Origin: Piezodorus guildinii
Taxonomy: Eukaryota; Arthropoda; Insecta; Hemiptera; Pentatomidae
Assembly: GCA_023052935.1 (NCBI GenBank)
Contig: CM041295.1
Location: forward strand, 161,000,366 to 161,064,365
DNA: 64,000 bases
Reading direction: 5' to 3'
Positions within the stretch are counted from its first letter, which is position 1; every line of letters begins with the position of its first letter. Both the position numbers and the translations under genes were made by a program. Below, piece by piece: positions 1-10,779 of the stretch. The notes under the pieces are model-generated. The model was not told the DNA's origin. It saw only the letters and a list, made by a program, of their open reading frames with translations, and ran no database searches.

Positions 1-195
1 CGTTCCGATAATAATGTATTATGGGACATAATTTCGAAAATCCGACATTTAAGCCTAATTCACCTAAGCCGACTATTTCAATTAAGTTAATATCTAGCTA
101 ATTAATATCTAACTGAACTGGATACTTCCTATCGATTAGATTAGAGTATTCAGTGGAAGTCAGGTTCCTGTAATAGATCAAGGAAAAAGCCTCAT

Positions 196-1850
196 GTTAC
201 AAGAAAAAAAAATCTGGTGCGGGCAACACACGACTTTCACTTACCTCGATTTTTAAAATCAATGAAAGAATTTTCAAATACAGTTAAAGATAAAAATACG
301 TGAAACTATTAAGGAATTAATCAAATTGAATTTATAAAGAAACATGTGTTTTATTAAAAAATCTATTATATTATTATCTAAAATAACCAGTTAGTTTTAT
401 CTTCTTCTCATCACTCTCTATCAACTTCTAAAAGCTTGTGTATAAGATGATATTTTTTCTAAAATCTTTAGCTTTCCAACGGTATATCATACATGTATAT
501 TACTTCTCTTATGTTCAAAAACGAAAAATTGCATTAAAGAAATATTTTTTCTGTTTTCTCCTTTAGTTGGGTATCGAATTTATTCAATTTATATATTTAC
601 CTGTTTTTCATCAGCGTTAACAAGATAATTTAGTTATTATTATTAAATCTACAAAATTACAGGTACTTTAGAGGAAGAAAAGTTAAAATATCGGCATTTA
701 AGCCCTGTCAGACCATTTTTATCCAAATAAAACCTACATGATATGGATGCAGAAATGATTCGAGAAAATCGAAAAAAGGTGCAAAATGCACGGTATAAAG
801 TGCCTCTTCTGGTAAGCTCATTTTGATGAAAAAAGTTTTGTCACGTCTCGGGCGTATAGTTGTCTTAAATATGAAATTTCAGTTTCACAGGACTTACCGT
901 TTCCGCCCGGGAGTTACCACACACACACACACACACACAAACACACACACGCACACATACACAGACCTTTTTGCCGGACTTGGTTATTTGGACTCAGGGG
1001 ACCCTAAAACGTGTATTTCCGTTGAAAACTGGAATTCGAAAATTTTCACGATAGCAATACTTCCCCTTACTATGTATAGAAAGTGAAAGTAATACATAAA
1101 TTTGATTATTTATAAAATTTTCAGTATTATTGAAAAATTACTAAAAAACATTACAAGTGATATAGTGAAGCTGAGGTGAGTTAGCCATCAGCTACTTAGG
1201 TAATATGTTGTAAGGACCAAAATTTTATAAAATACTCTCATTGTCATTCTAGTTTCTGTTTGGTTCTTAAATATGCAAAATTACTGGAGTTAATATTTTT
1301 CAAAGAAAACGTTATTTTAACATTTAAGAGTCTTATAATTCCGGAACCAGCTTAGTCTCAAGGACCAAATTTTCATCACTTAAACGGATTGTATAGATAG
1401 GTAATTTGTGTAAGTTTCATAATTTTTTACTTAGTCCCTTTTTCACTTCCGTGTAAACAACGCGAAAAATCAATTTTTCCCAATTTTGAAAATTCATATA
1501 AAAAAGTACTATGTTATCAAGATGGAAATTTTTACAGGAAGTAGGGCTAAGGCTAAGCTTTATAATTAAAAGTTAGTCTTTTCCTTCATGTACTTTTATC
1601 TTGTTTAAAATCTCGTTTTTTATTCATTTTCGAGAATTTCTTAAACAACTTTCTTCACTATTTAGGCAATATGTTGTGAGGACAAAAAATACAAAGTCTG
1701 TGCTTATCTTATTGTTAATTTTTGTTTTGATTTGATATATAGAAAATTGAAGGAATTAGAAAGATTTTCCCATCCCATGTTTTCGCCCGTGAAGCTGACT
1801 TAAAACGGCTGCAACAGTAAAAGTATTGGCCCAAAAAAAAATATTTTTAG
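196..1850 (+). repeat. Unknown dispersed repeat U1, longest copy (U1a)
   Basis: This non-coding AT-rich repeat recurs at least eight more times in the window, on both strands. Shared landmarks in order are aaatctggtgc near 200, the block around agctttccaacggtatat near 470, aagccctgtcagacc near 700, and ggaccctaaaacgtgtattt near 1000. After these come cacgatagcaatacttcccc near 1048 and acaactttcttcactattta near 1645. Partial copies hold different parts of this order, so the family consensus exceeds 1.6 kb. No long ORF or recognisable protein motif was found. The class is unknown; it could be a degenerate DNA transposon, a large MITE or a complex satellite-like repeat. Confidence 0.7.
918..962. 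repeat. (CA)n microsatellite inside U1a
   Basis: An imperfect CA run interrupted by a few A, G and T changes. The reading frame that crosses it is not a gene. Confidence 0.9.
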
Positions 1851-2920
1851 TTTTATATTCAAGAAAGAATATAGAATAACTGGTCAAAAAATCACGAAAA
1901 TCAAAAATGTCGAGCGGCAAGGTCTGGGCAATTTCGAATGGATTGACCCATATTTTAAAATTTTTAACTAACGTTAAAGTTTAATAAAAAATATTTAAAT
2001 TAAGTAGTTATGGAAATATTAATCTTGGTCCAAACACAATTACAATGGAATTGAAATTAGGATTGAATTTATGTACTTTACGACTTTTCGTTAATAAGCT
2101 GAACTTGACCAGGCATTTCGCAATACTTTTGCTTACAATATATTTCATATATAGGTATAAAGTGCCATTTATAAGTAACAGTAAAAAAGTTTTTAGCACG
2201 TCAAAAGAAATTATAGTTTGAATAGAAAAATAATCTAATTAGTTGAGTGATAATTTAATGAGCGATTTTTTTAGTTTCCTGAAAAATTCCTATAATGTAG
2301 TTTGAATCATTAGTTTAAATTGATAAATTGATTTTAATGAAAATTTATCAGTAAATTTTAATCTACAAATCTTTGAACCTTTTTGGATGTGAAGCTAACG
2401 AGTGTCCCCCGGATGTTGCCGAGCAATATTTGTAGATGGGGGCATCGCCAGGAGTGTTTGCCTTTAATTTCAAGTACAAACGGCTTTTGAACGGGACTAA
2501 CTTGGTTGCTTTTGTCATCCCCTTTATTATGACGTGTGAAAGTGCTCTTTAACATGGGTGCCACTTTATGGATTAGCAAATTTATATTAAATTGCGTGTC
2601 TTTTAATAAAATATCTTATGCGGCACTTAGCCAAAGCTGAAAGCCTTTTAATTTTCCTGAGAAGGATAAAGAAATCGTATAAGAGAATTCTTAAGTGTGA
2701 CTATTCGCCAACTCTACAATATCCTTCGGAAGAAAAACAACATTCTTGAATATAAGCGCTCTTTTCTAAAATATACTATATCCATTCTAGAATATTATAG
2801 AAGAAGGAAAGGTTTGTTTGTTTATTAATTAAGCGTTACATTATGCTACTGTGGATAATGATATAGTGGGAGTCCTAAAATTTGCCTATCCAGTTAAAAT
2901 CTTTAGTGATTACCTGACAT
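1851..2920. other. Intergenic, no gene recognised
   Basis: AT-rich sequence. A less AT-rich pocket at 2358-2579 holds a 73-codon minus-strand frame (Met start, few low-complexity residues) that I do not recognise. It could be an exon or chance. Nothing else is supportable. Confidence 0.4.
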
Positions 2921-2924
2921 CGCA

Positions 2925-3060
2925 CAAGCTCGAAACTGCCTTTTTTTTTTTTCAATTCCGCTAAAAAAGTCGTAGGGTTATCTGCCGAATTTGAAGCCGC
3001 GACCTTGGGGTCTAGAAGGCAATTTAATGCTTGCCACTACACCCTGTATATCCCCTACGA
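2925..3060 (-). mobile_element. tRNA-derived SINE, family S2, fragment
   Basis: On the minus strand an A-box-like tagtggcaagca (3028-3039) is followed by a B-box-like ggcttcaaattcgg (2985-2998). This is the spacing of a pol III promoter in a tRNA head. A short T-rich tract follows. The head resembles the element at 49620-49790. The head is too degenerate to be a working tRNA gene. Confidence 0.5.
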
Positions 3061-3165
3061 TAGGCGAGTGCTTAACAATGAACGTATGAAATTTATATAT
3101 GTGAGGATAACAAATGTTTTAAGTATAACTTAATATAAAATTGAATGGAAAAAAAAAAAAAATAT

Positions 3166-3185
3166 ATATATATATATATATTATA

Positions 3186-3216
<31 letters not shown>

Positions 3217-3228
3217 ATATATATATAT
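3166..3228. repeat. (TA)n microsatellite with internal phase switches
   Basis: Alternating TA broken by TTATAA and ATTA, which give local dyad symmetry. Confidence 0.9.
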
Positions 3229-3450
3229 TCCAATGACGCGACAGGCTGTGTAGTGTTGGCGGCGCGGTGTATTATGCTGTGAAAATACACGCGCGTTTCG
3301 CAATGGATTTGGTATGGTTGGGTCATCACTCCCTACGCCTATTTTTGTAAGTGTCCACCAGTTGGCTGACGGTCTCACGTAAACAGGGAAGAGGCTGTAA
3401 GTGAATCCCTATTATAATTCAACAGGGACGCCAAGGGCTCCCCTATAAAT
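3229..3450. other. GC-richer pocket between two (TA)n arrays
   Basis: About 210 bp of mixed composition with several CG dinucleotides, for example near ggcggcgcggtg. No ORF with recognisable motifs and no match to other parts of the window were seen. Confidence 0.4.
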
Positions 3451-3454
3451 TATA

Positions 3455-3499
<45 letters not shown>

Positions 3500-3522
3500 A
3501 TATTATATATATATATATATAT
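3451..3522. repeat. (TA)n microsatellite
   Basis: Three TA blocks separated by ATTA switches. Confidence 0.9.
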
Positions 3523-3692
3523 AGGGCTAAGTGTTAGCCTGAGTGTTGTGCCGGTGCTCAATGAAATTCTTTGTTGCAGTGTTGAAAAGGATGCTATGTG
3601 TATTCATGGACGGAGGATCGAAACGTCCAAATAAAGAAACTTAAGAAGGAGTATTAGTTTAATGACCCAAAACCCGAATTATTTAAAACAAA

Positions 3693-3697
<5 letters not shown>
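3523..3697 (+). repeat. Dispersed repeat R2, single copy
   Basis: This copy shares gttagcctgagtg, gtgccggtgctcaatgaaat, the hairpin ggacg-loop-cgtcc around gatcgaaacgtcc (about 3609-3630), aataaag and cccgaattattt with both arms of the large palindrome at 26262-27095. It ends in (TA)n, as those arms do. It lacks about 100 bp that the palindrome arms carry between gaaatt(c/t)tttg and ttgcagtgttg. The cgaaacgtc core resembles the 3'-terminal or ribozyme-like segment of Penelope-like elements. That link is an inference from one motif. Confidence 0.6.

Positions 3698-3747
<50 letters not shown>
3698..3747. repeat. (TA)n array at the 3' flank of Jockey copy A
   Basis: A long TA run immediately before the T-rich (poly-A complement) end of the LINE. 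It is the probable insertion target. Confidence 0.9.
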
Positions 3748-3756
<9 letters not shown>

Positions 3757-3886
3757 TTATTTTTTTTTTATTATTTATTGGAATTTACAACTGTATACAG
3801 GAATACAACTAGTAAATTAGATGAAATATATAAAGGCATGAAACACATGTAGAGAAGCTTCCCAATGGAAGCACTCTAAAAATTAT

Positions 3887-6583
3887 TTAAACTAGAAGGT
3901 CTCGGGGCCATCTCCTTTTCAGACGCCTCGGAGGATTGTCAGGAATCGAAGAGGAAGAAAGGTTTGAAACTAGAGGATTAGGGTGGGAATGGAGTTTGCC
4001 ATGAAAGGAATGGTATCTAGATCGGGCCAAATCAGCAACATACGGAACATTAAGATCTTTATGGATTAGTGTATTCGTGACAAAGTAAGGAGCATTGAGG
4101 ATTTTACGAAGGATTTTGGATTGTAGGGATTGGATACGGGAAGAATTCGATGGTTTAGTAGAGCCCCAAAGCTCTACTCCGTAAGTCCATATCGGCCTTA
4201 TGATAGTCATGTAGATGAGTCTTTTGTAGTTAAGTGGAAGATTAGAACGTTTGTCTAGTAAGTGTTGAAGTAGTCGAAAACGTCGAGCAGTTTCTTGTCG
4301 TTTAAGTCTTGTATGAGGGTTCCAAGTGAGACGTTTGTCAAGGTGCAGTCCTAGATATCGGATCTGTTCAACCGGGACAAGAGGAGTATTATTGAAGGAA
4401 ACAGTAGGGCAGGATGTCATAGGTTTACGACGAAGGGTAAAGGTAATTTGATTGGATTTGTTCGCATTTATTTTAATTCTCCAGTTCTGACACCACACTT
4501 CAAGGTCTCTGATGTGGGATTGGAGAGTTTGAGAGGCAATAGTTGGATTAGTATTGACTGATAACACACAAGTGTCATCAGCGTAGGTAGAAAGGAAAGT
4601 GTTAGGATGGGATGGGATATCAGCTGTATAAACTGTGAAAAGAATAGGTCCCAGGATACTGCCTTGAGGAACACCAGCAAACTGATTAAAAATGGATGAA
4701 TAGGAATTATTATGATTTACTTTGAAGGATCTGTCAGTGAGGTAGGACTAGATGATAAGGAAATATGTAGGGGGAAGGAAATTGCGGAGTTTGTAAAGCA
4801 ATCCCGGGTGCCAGACTCGGTCAAAGGCTTGCTCTACGTCGAGGAATGCTCCCGTGCAGTACAACCCGCGCTCTAATGCAGACGAGACAACGTCCACCAC
4901 ACGATGACATTGCTGGATAGTGGAGTGGGACGTTCTGAATCCAAACTGGTGATCAGGAATTATGGAATTAGTATCTAGGATGGGATATAGGCGTTTCAGT
5001 ATAAGTTTTTCCAAGATTTTACCCATGATTGGTAAAAGTGAGATGGGACGGTAAGAAGATGGATTTTCAGGCGGTTTCTTAGGTTTGGGTATCATTTTGA
5101 CAATGGATAATTTCCAGGAAGCAGGAAAGTATGTGGAACGGAGTACGGAATTATATATGTAAGTAAGATATAGGATAGCTTTTCGAGGAAGGAGTTTTAA
5201 AATATGGGAAGTTATAAGATCATGTCCAGGAGCTTTGCGGGATGGTAAACTCTGGATGATGTTAGATATTTCAGTAGGATGGAACGCTTTAGGAGGAAGA
5301 ACCATTTGGAGTGGGATATCTAGTTCTGCTTCTATAAACTTAATGTGACCGGGATTATGAATATCTGGATGTGGATTAAAGGTTTTAAAAAGGTGCTGAC
5401 CGAATATCTGGGCCTTTTCTTCATCAGATCTTGTCCAGATATGGGATTCAGTTAGGAGTGGATGATTACATTCTTTGTACTTCAGTAACTTTTTTGTGGT
5501 CATCCATAACGATCTGTCTGTAATAGTTAGTTTTTCAGTAAAGTTGAGTAAGTTTTGAATTTTAACTTTTCTGATTTCTGATTTTAGTCTGTTAGTAAGT
5601 TTGTTATAATAAGTTTTGTCTGAAGGGTATCTAGTCCTATGCCACTTCGATCTTGCTCTGCGTTTTTCCCTTAATAAGATTCGAATGTGCTGTGGCAGGA
5701 TAGTCTCCTGTGAGTTAGTAGTGTTAATGGTTGTAGTGTTGTCAAGTATACTACTGCTGATTGAGTCAGTAAGTTTTTCAACAGCTTTATCAATATCATG
5801 TTTAGTCTTTAGTGGTATTTTTAAGTCAAGTTTGTTTTCCAAGTCATATCTGAATCCGTCCCAGTCTACTCGTCCTGTAATCAGAGTGGGAATGGTGGGC
5901 TTAGGAACAAGGCTTGAATGCAAGGAAAGCAGAACCGGACTATGATCGGATGACAGGTCATTTAGGGATTTGATTGTGGATTGGGAAGAAGATATCTGAG
6001 AGGAAACAAATATGTCTAGGATATCAGGACGTTTTTTGAGGGATGTAGGCCAGTATGTCGGGTTCATTGGCGAAAGGATTGTATAACAATGGGTGGTGGA
6101 GACTCGAGAAAGGAGATTGCCACGGGAGTTGGATGTTCGGCAACCCCATCGCTGATGTTTCGCATTGTAGTCTCCTCCAGCAATAAAGCGCGGTCCTAGG
6201 GATCTGAACAGGGTTTCAAGTTGACTATAGGAGAGGGAGTTACCAGGAGGGCAGTATACAGCTGAAATTGTAAGATGGAAAGGACGAGTTGAAATGGATA
6301 CTGAGGTTGATTGTATGGCGTCAGATGGAGTAGAAGGAATAAAGGAATGAGGTAAGGATTTATGAATGAGGATACATGACCCGGCATGGGAAGTATTGTC
6401 TGGGTGGTCTGATCTATAAGTGATGTAGTCACGTATGTAAAAATGTGATCGTCGTGTGAAGTGTGTTTCTGTCAATAGTGCTATATCTATGTGTTTGTCG
6501 TGTAGAAATACGTCCAGTTCGTCACGATGGTTATGCAGGCCATTAGCATTCCACAAGAGGATAGTTAGGGGCTTTACGCTCAT
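3887..6583 (-). pseudogene. Jockey ORF2 (endonuclease-reverse transcriptase), one nonsense codon
   Basis: Same frame and length as copy B: 898 codons from ATG at 6583 to the stop at 3887, interrupted only by TAG (complement of 4748-4750) at codon 612, where copy B has CAG. The N-terminal apurinic-type endonuclease shows WNANGL, TETHF, GGDYNAKH and SDHSPV. The RT shows a PGHD region, SYRPISLLP, motif A FLDVEQAFD and, beyond the stop, PQGSILGP and YADDT. The enzyme would nick target DNA and copy element RNA by target-primed reverse transcription in the nucleus. The stop lies between RT motifs A and C, so the product would be catalytically dead unless read through. ATG overlaps the ORF1 stop as ATGA. 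Confidence 0.93.
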
Positions 6584-8234
6584 AGTGGGAGATTGAATGG
6601 GATTTGGGAAAGGACTCTAGTTAGAAGATTGATAAGCGGTTGGATGGTATCTCTAAGATCTGAGAGAAAGGAATTTAGAATGGAGTAAATGTTGGATAGA
6701 TCTGGGTTGGAAAACGGATGTGGATAAGCGTCGTGGGAAGGATAACTTATTTGATCAGGAGTGTTGGCTGAGTGCTGAGCCCGCCGTGGGGTACGAGGGT
6801 GTTCAGTCCTCTGGGTCACTGGAGGTTGAGGCTTTGGTTGACTAGGAGAAAGAGAAGGTAGTTCTGGAATTTTGTTAGGGTGCTCTGGGGGTAGTTTGAC
6901 ACGTAAGGGCAGATTATGGGGAAGGATCGGTTGACGGGAAGCTTGTGGTTTAGGGTGGGAGGCTGGAGGCCTGATTTGGGAGTTTAGAGGCGCCTGAATA
7001 GTAGTCTGTTTCTTCTTTATGGTGGTGACGTCGGGGAAAGTTTTTCTGGTTTCAGCAGTAGAATCCCTGACTGTAGATGTGGTAGGCTGCTGTTGAGCGA
7101 AGGTAGTTACAGGCTTCTGAAGTTGAGGGAAGGCAGACAAATTGTTCAACTCTGGTCCCTGGGTGCGTGTCTCTTGGTCATCTCTTTTCACATTAATGTA
7201 GTGAGATCTTTGTCGAAGATGGGTTTTGTAGACTGTACAACCCCGGTAGCTGGCTGGGTGACCTTCACCGCAAAGAGCACACTGAGCTGGCTCATCTCGA
7301 GCTTTTTGGCACGTTTCAGAGGCATGTGGGCCGGCACACTTGACACACCTAGGTGGGTGATAACAGTAGGACTTCGTGTGTCCTAAGGTTTGGCATTTGG
7401 TACACTGAACAATTGTCGTCTTTACCTAGGCTCTTCGAATCGTACAGATGAGTAGACCAGTCTTCTCACCTGAAATATTTCTGGATTGTTTCTGGCTGGT
7501 TCGAGGTCTACGAAGAATAGTGGCAAGGGGTATTTTTGTGTATGGTGTGTCACTGAAGAAATGTTCCTTACGTGGTGTCCAATTTCTTCCAGGCCTTCTT
7601 TAATGGCTTCAGTTGGGGTGGATGAATGGAGTCCGCGTAAAACCACGCGATATGATTTTTCTTGTTTGAGTTGATAACAATGAAAGTCGTAGTTTTTTGA
7701 ACTCAAATAACTCACGAGTTTCTTGTAATTTTCTTTCGTGTATGTGTTTATTTTTATGTCGTTTGATCGGGAGAAACATTGGAAGTTTGGTTGTCCGATT
7801 AGATTGGCGATTTCTTTACCGAACGACAAAAAATTACTAATATTTGTTACAAATATTGGAGGTGGCTCGGGATCGGAAAATCCTTGAGGTCCCGGAACTG
7901 TATTTGCAGTGTTGACTGTAGCGGCATGGCTAACGATAGATGAAGGAGGTACATTAGTAGGAGACGGAGCGGCCGAAGTAGATGGCGCTGTTGGTTCATG
8001 TTGGTTGGCTGCAGTGGTGCTGCGAGTTTTTGGTGGCGATTGTATTGTTTTTGGCTGTTGTTTGGACTTGGCCGATTTATTTTTTTTTTTGTTAGGAGAA
8101 TTTCCTCCGGACCCAGTATTGTTCCTGTGGCGTTTTTGGCGTCGCGTTAAATACTTCGAGTCTGATTCGCTTATTTCAGAGAAAGGCGTCTCTTCCCCTG
8201 ATTCATCGCATGACAATGTTCTATCGAGATCCAT
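6580..8234 (-). pseudogene. Jockey ORF1 (gag-like nucleic-acid-binding protein), disrupted
   Basis: It starts at ATG 8234 with an acidic/Ser-rich N-terminus (MDLDRTLSCDESGEE), then a Lys-rich stretch, a PRE_C2HC-like region (KNYDFHCYQLKQEKSYR to FFVDLEP) and three zinc knuckles at about 7410-7245. The first knuckle is CTKCQTLGHTKSYC (C-X2-C-X4-H-X4-C). A Pro-rich tail ends at 6580. After FEEPR there is a TAA (near 7422) and a 1-bp deletion relative to copy B; the knuckles continue in the shifted frame. The protein would coat element RNA to form the RNP. The homopolymer in the Lys stretch has 11 A and is in frame here. Confidence 0.9.
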
Positions 8235-8885
8235 AACTCAATAGAATAAGAAAAAAAAAAATGAAAAATAAAATAAACATATAAAGAGATCTATTTGAAT
8301 TATATAGTGACCTACACTAAAAAAAAAAAACTAAAAATAAAATAAATTAAAAAAAAAAATACACTTATAGAGACTTATATAAACTAATTAATAGAAAATT
8401 AACCTAAAAGATCTTAAAACTAAATATTTACAATATATACATAGACAACATACAATAAACAACCATTTCTAATTTAATAAAAATAAAGTCTTAGAGAGAA
8501 AAAAAAAGTCTTAGAGAAAAAAAAAAAAAAATAGTCTTAGAGAAAAAATAAAAAGTCTTAGAGGAAGAGAACTAAAAGTTTTAAAAAGAATGTCTTGGTT
8601 ACGAAGTCAGAAATGACAACACTTCCGACCGAGACCTTGTAAATAAAGAGAAGAGGATTAGCCTAGCCGTTATCTCCAGCCTGGGACGGCCACCAGTTTA
8701 TAGGTGCCTATTTAACTAAACAGCACTCACCTCTCAATTTGTGTTCATCAAAGTATGTTATAGTGCTACGACTCACGATTTACAAAGTTTGATGGATATT
8801 CATGCAGTATCACACAGATAAAAAGGTAACTAACACAGAGCGATACGTAAATAGAACTGAGCTAGCGGCCATTTTTTCGGAACTA
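8235..8885 (-). promoter_or_regulatory. Jockey copy A 5' UTR with A-rich minisatellite
   Basis: The 5' UTR carries about four imperfect copies of agtcttagag followed by A runs at 8487-8570. It also carries a block at 8590-8730 that has no obvious counterpart in copy B's 5' UTR. The terminal ~150 bp do match copy B. Jockey elements use internal pol II promoters in this region; no individual promoter element can be assigned by eye. Confidence 0.6.
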
Positions 8886-8924
8886 TATATATATATAAAA
8901 TCAAATTTATTAGGCCTATAATAA

Positions 8925-9180
8925 TTTTTTTTTTTTTTTTTTTAGAAATAATATTGCTTTATTGAGAAGTAATACAATCTGCCACTATCGTGGGCAATAA
9001 GTATTAGAGATAAAAGAAGTCATTCATTCCCTATGTACAAAGTAAAACAAACAAAAAATAAAATACCTCAATAACGAATGAAAAATATAAAATAAATGAA
9101 ATAAAAGTGAAAAAAAATAAATAAATAAAAATAAAATAAAATAAATGAAATAAAAGCATAATAAAATTATAAATTTACTT
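8925..9180 (-). repeat. U2-type retroelement 3' tail (fragment)
   Basis: A 19-nt T run (8925-8943) is followed by sequence resembling the 19812-20225 block: gtaatacaatctgccac versus gtattacagtttgtcac, then a caataa...tatt motif. This is interpreted as the poly-A end and 3' UTR of a minus-strand retroelement. The rest is A-rich. Confidence 0.45.
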
Positions 9181-9555
9181 AGTACCGATTAGAAATATCT
9201 ACGTTTCAGGAAAGGAAGTATGTTCTTTAGATAAAATCGTAGGGCCGATTTTGATACCATTAGCATGATATGTCAAAACATGAATTTCTTAAAATATGTT
9301 TTTTTCGTTTTATTTGGAATGAAGGAAGGCATCTGTTCAACATTTTTAAATAAACTTCTTAATTATTGTACTAAGTTAATAAATTAATGGCGAGAGGCGT
9401 AGAAAATTATTTATTTGATTTAAAGAAATAAACAACGAAGTTAATTCAATACAACATGGGATCAATACAACATTGATTCGATAAAACAGGTAATAGTTCT
9501 GTGAAGAAACCACCGATTGGTAGAATTCTAATGTCCAATTCATGATAAGAGGTCC
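9181..9555. other. Intergenic, nothing recognised
   Basis: AT-rich, no ORF or repeat signature seen. Confidence 0.4.
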
Positions 9556-9760
9556 CTTAGCTATTGATAATGATTATACAAATAAGTTTTTTGTAGTAAA
9601 TAAAGAGTTTTGAGTATGTCAAGTACGTGCTGTAGTAATCGGTATCTATGAGAAATTTCCAGTCGTTTCACACTTGTATGAGGATTCCATGTTGGGCATT
9701 CTTCAGAATTCTTAAGTACCGGATTTGTTTGGAAGTTAATGAAATATCTTAGGAAAATGT
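9556..9760 (-). mobile_element. Jockey LINE ORF2 fragment
   Basis: Matches the ORF2 C-terminal region of the diverged subfamily at 40431-41485, for example aataagttttttgtagtaaa and tgaggattcca. It is heavily decayed and has no usable frame. Confidence 0.65.
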
Positions 9761-9798
9761 ACGTATTTAATATTCGGTTGTTGCTATTTTAATATTTT

Positions 9799-9935
9799 AC
9801 TTTTTTTTTAAATAAATTATTTATCCCAATTTACATCTGCACCATGGAATACAACAAGTAAAAATATATAAAGCATGATGCCCTTGTAGAGAAGCTTCCC
9901 ATTGGCAGCACTCTAATACATTACTTAATTTTAAA
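9799..9935 (-). mobile_element. Jockey LINE 3' UTR fragment with T run
   Basis: A T run at 9801-9809 is followed by the same 3' UTR as copy A (tagagaagcttccca, gcagcactctaa). It is a separate 3'-end insertion or the displaced end of the preceding fragment. Confidence 0.65.
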
Positions 9936-9989
9936 GTTCATTGAAATTTATTATTGTTCAAATAACTGAGACGCTGATTTCTAAAAGGT

Positions 9990-10350
9990 CGAATTTTTTT
10001 AATTTTTTTTAAACTCAATTTTTTTAAACTAAATTGAATTTTGTAAGAAACGTGTGTTTCAGATTAAATAATCTAATATAAATATAAATATCCAATATAA
10101 ATTATTTTCTACAAAAATTACTCAATTTTATTTATTATTCATCAGATATTTGCGCCTTACTGCTTTACGTTTTACAACTTTATATATATTAAAAAAATAT
10201 ATATATTTTTTCAAATATTGAGCTTTCCAAGGGTATATTAAACATATATTCATATGTTCAGAAAAATAAAAATTACTTTAAAAAAAAAATATGTTTGCTC
10301 TTCTCTCATTTAGTTGTTTATCCAATTCGTTGAGCATTTCATTGGGTTGA
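9990..10350 (+). repeat. U1 fragment
   Basis: Collinear with 310-560 of U1a: gaaacgtgtgttt, the attattcatca block, gagctttccaagggtatat, then ctcatttagttg. Confidence 0.65.
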
Positions 10351-10561
10351 GAAATTTTTCGTGGCGTTTTTCAAATTTTCAATTTAATCATTTCTCTGTT
10401 TATAGAATCATGTCTTCTTGGTCAATAATTTTTTACATGTTTTAAAAAATAATTTTTAGTGTGATTTTATGAATGAGTTTCAACCAAGATTCCTTGTCTT
10501 TAAGTCGTATTCTATTTGTTCAAAATTAAAATTCATTTTCGTTATTCAATGATATTTTATT

Positions 10562-10720
10562 TCCGAAAAAGAAAATCTGCTAGTTAAGCAAAGTAGCAGT
10601 GTGTATGTTGATGATGTCTTCTTAGGAGAGAGCCTCGTCTGCAAGTGGTTTGCTCAACTGTTATGTCGTCCATCAACACTCACTCTAAAAAAAGGAATGC
10701 CGCAGAATATAATTGATTAA
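10562..10720 (+). pseudogene. Short ORF with YVDD, possible LTR-retroelement RT remnant
   Basis: A 53-codon open frame without a start Met contains VYVDDVFLGES (YVDD at 10604-10615). YVDD is the catalytic signature of RT in LTR retroelements such as BEL/Pao and Copia, not of the LINEs here, which have ADD motifs. Nothing recognisable flanks it, so chance cannot be excluded. Confidence 0.25.
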
Positions 10721-10779
10721 GAATATATATTAGAATCTGGAAGGTTTTATTGAAATAACCAGAAAAAAAAACCGCTACG

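Larger units (their letters stand above)
3748..8885 (-). mobile_element. Jockey-clade LINE, near full length, copy A
   Basis: A non-LTR retrotransposon with poly-A end (T-rich, 3748-3782), 3' UTR, ORF2 (6583 to 3887), ORF1 (8234 to 6580) and 5' UTR to about 8885. It aligns end to end with copy B at 34794-39656. Its 5' terminus (complement of cggccattttttcgg) corresponds to copy B's cggaaaatggcgactgg. Both flanks are (TA)n, so the target duplication cannot be delimited. ORF1 has a 1-bp deletion plus a stop, and ORF2 has one nonsense codon, so this copy is defective but not old. There is no RNase H domain, as expected for Jockey. Confidence 0.93.

Noticed and set aside
3093..3329. 78-codon frame rich in Tyr-Ile; likewise 56835-57053 and 26989-27195
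   Set aside because: Translations of (TA)n arrays.
5616..5945. Plus-strand 109-codon frame inside Jockey copy A, also seen in mirror at 37458-37787
   Set aside because: Antisense shadow of the conserved ORF2 frame; it recurs only because ORF2 is conserved between the two copies.
7909..8244. Plus-strand 111-codon frame opposite Jockey ORF1
   Set aside because: Antisense of the Ser/Pro/Thr-rich ORF1 segment, low complexity, no motif.
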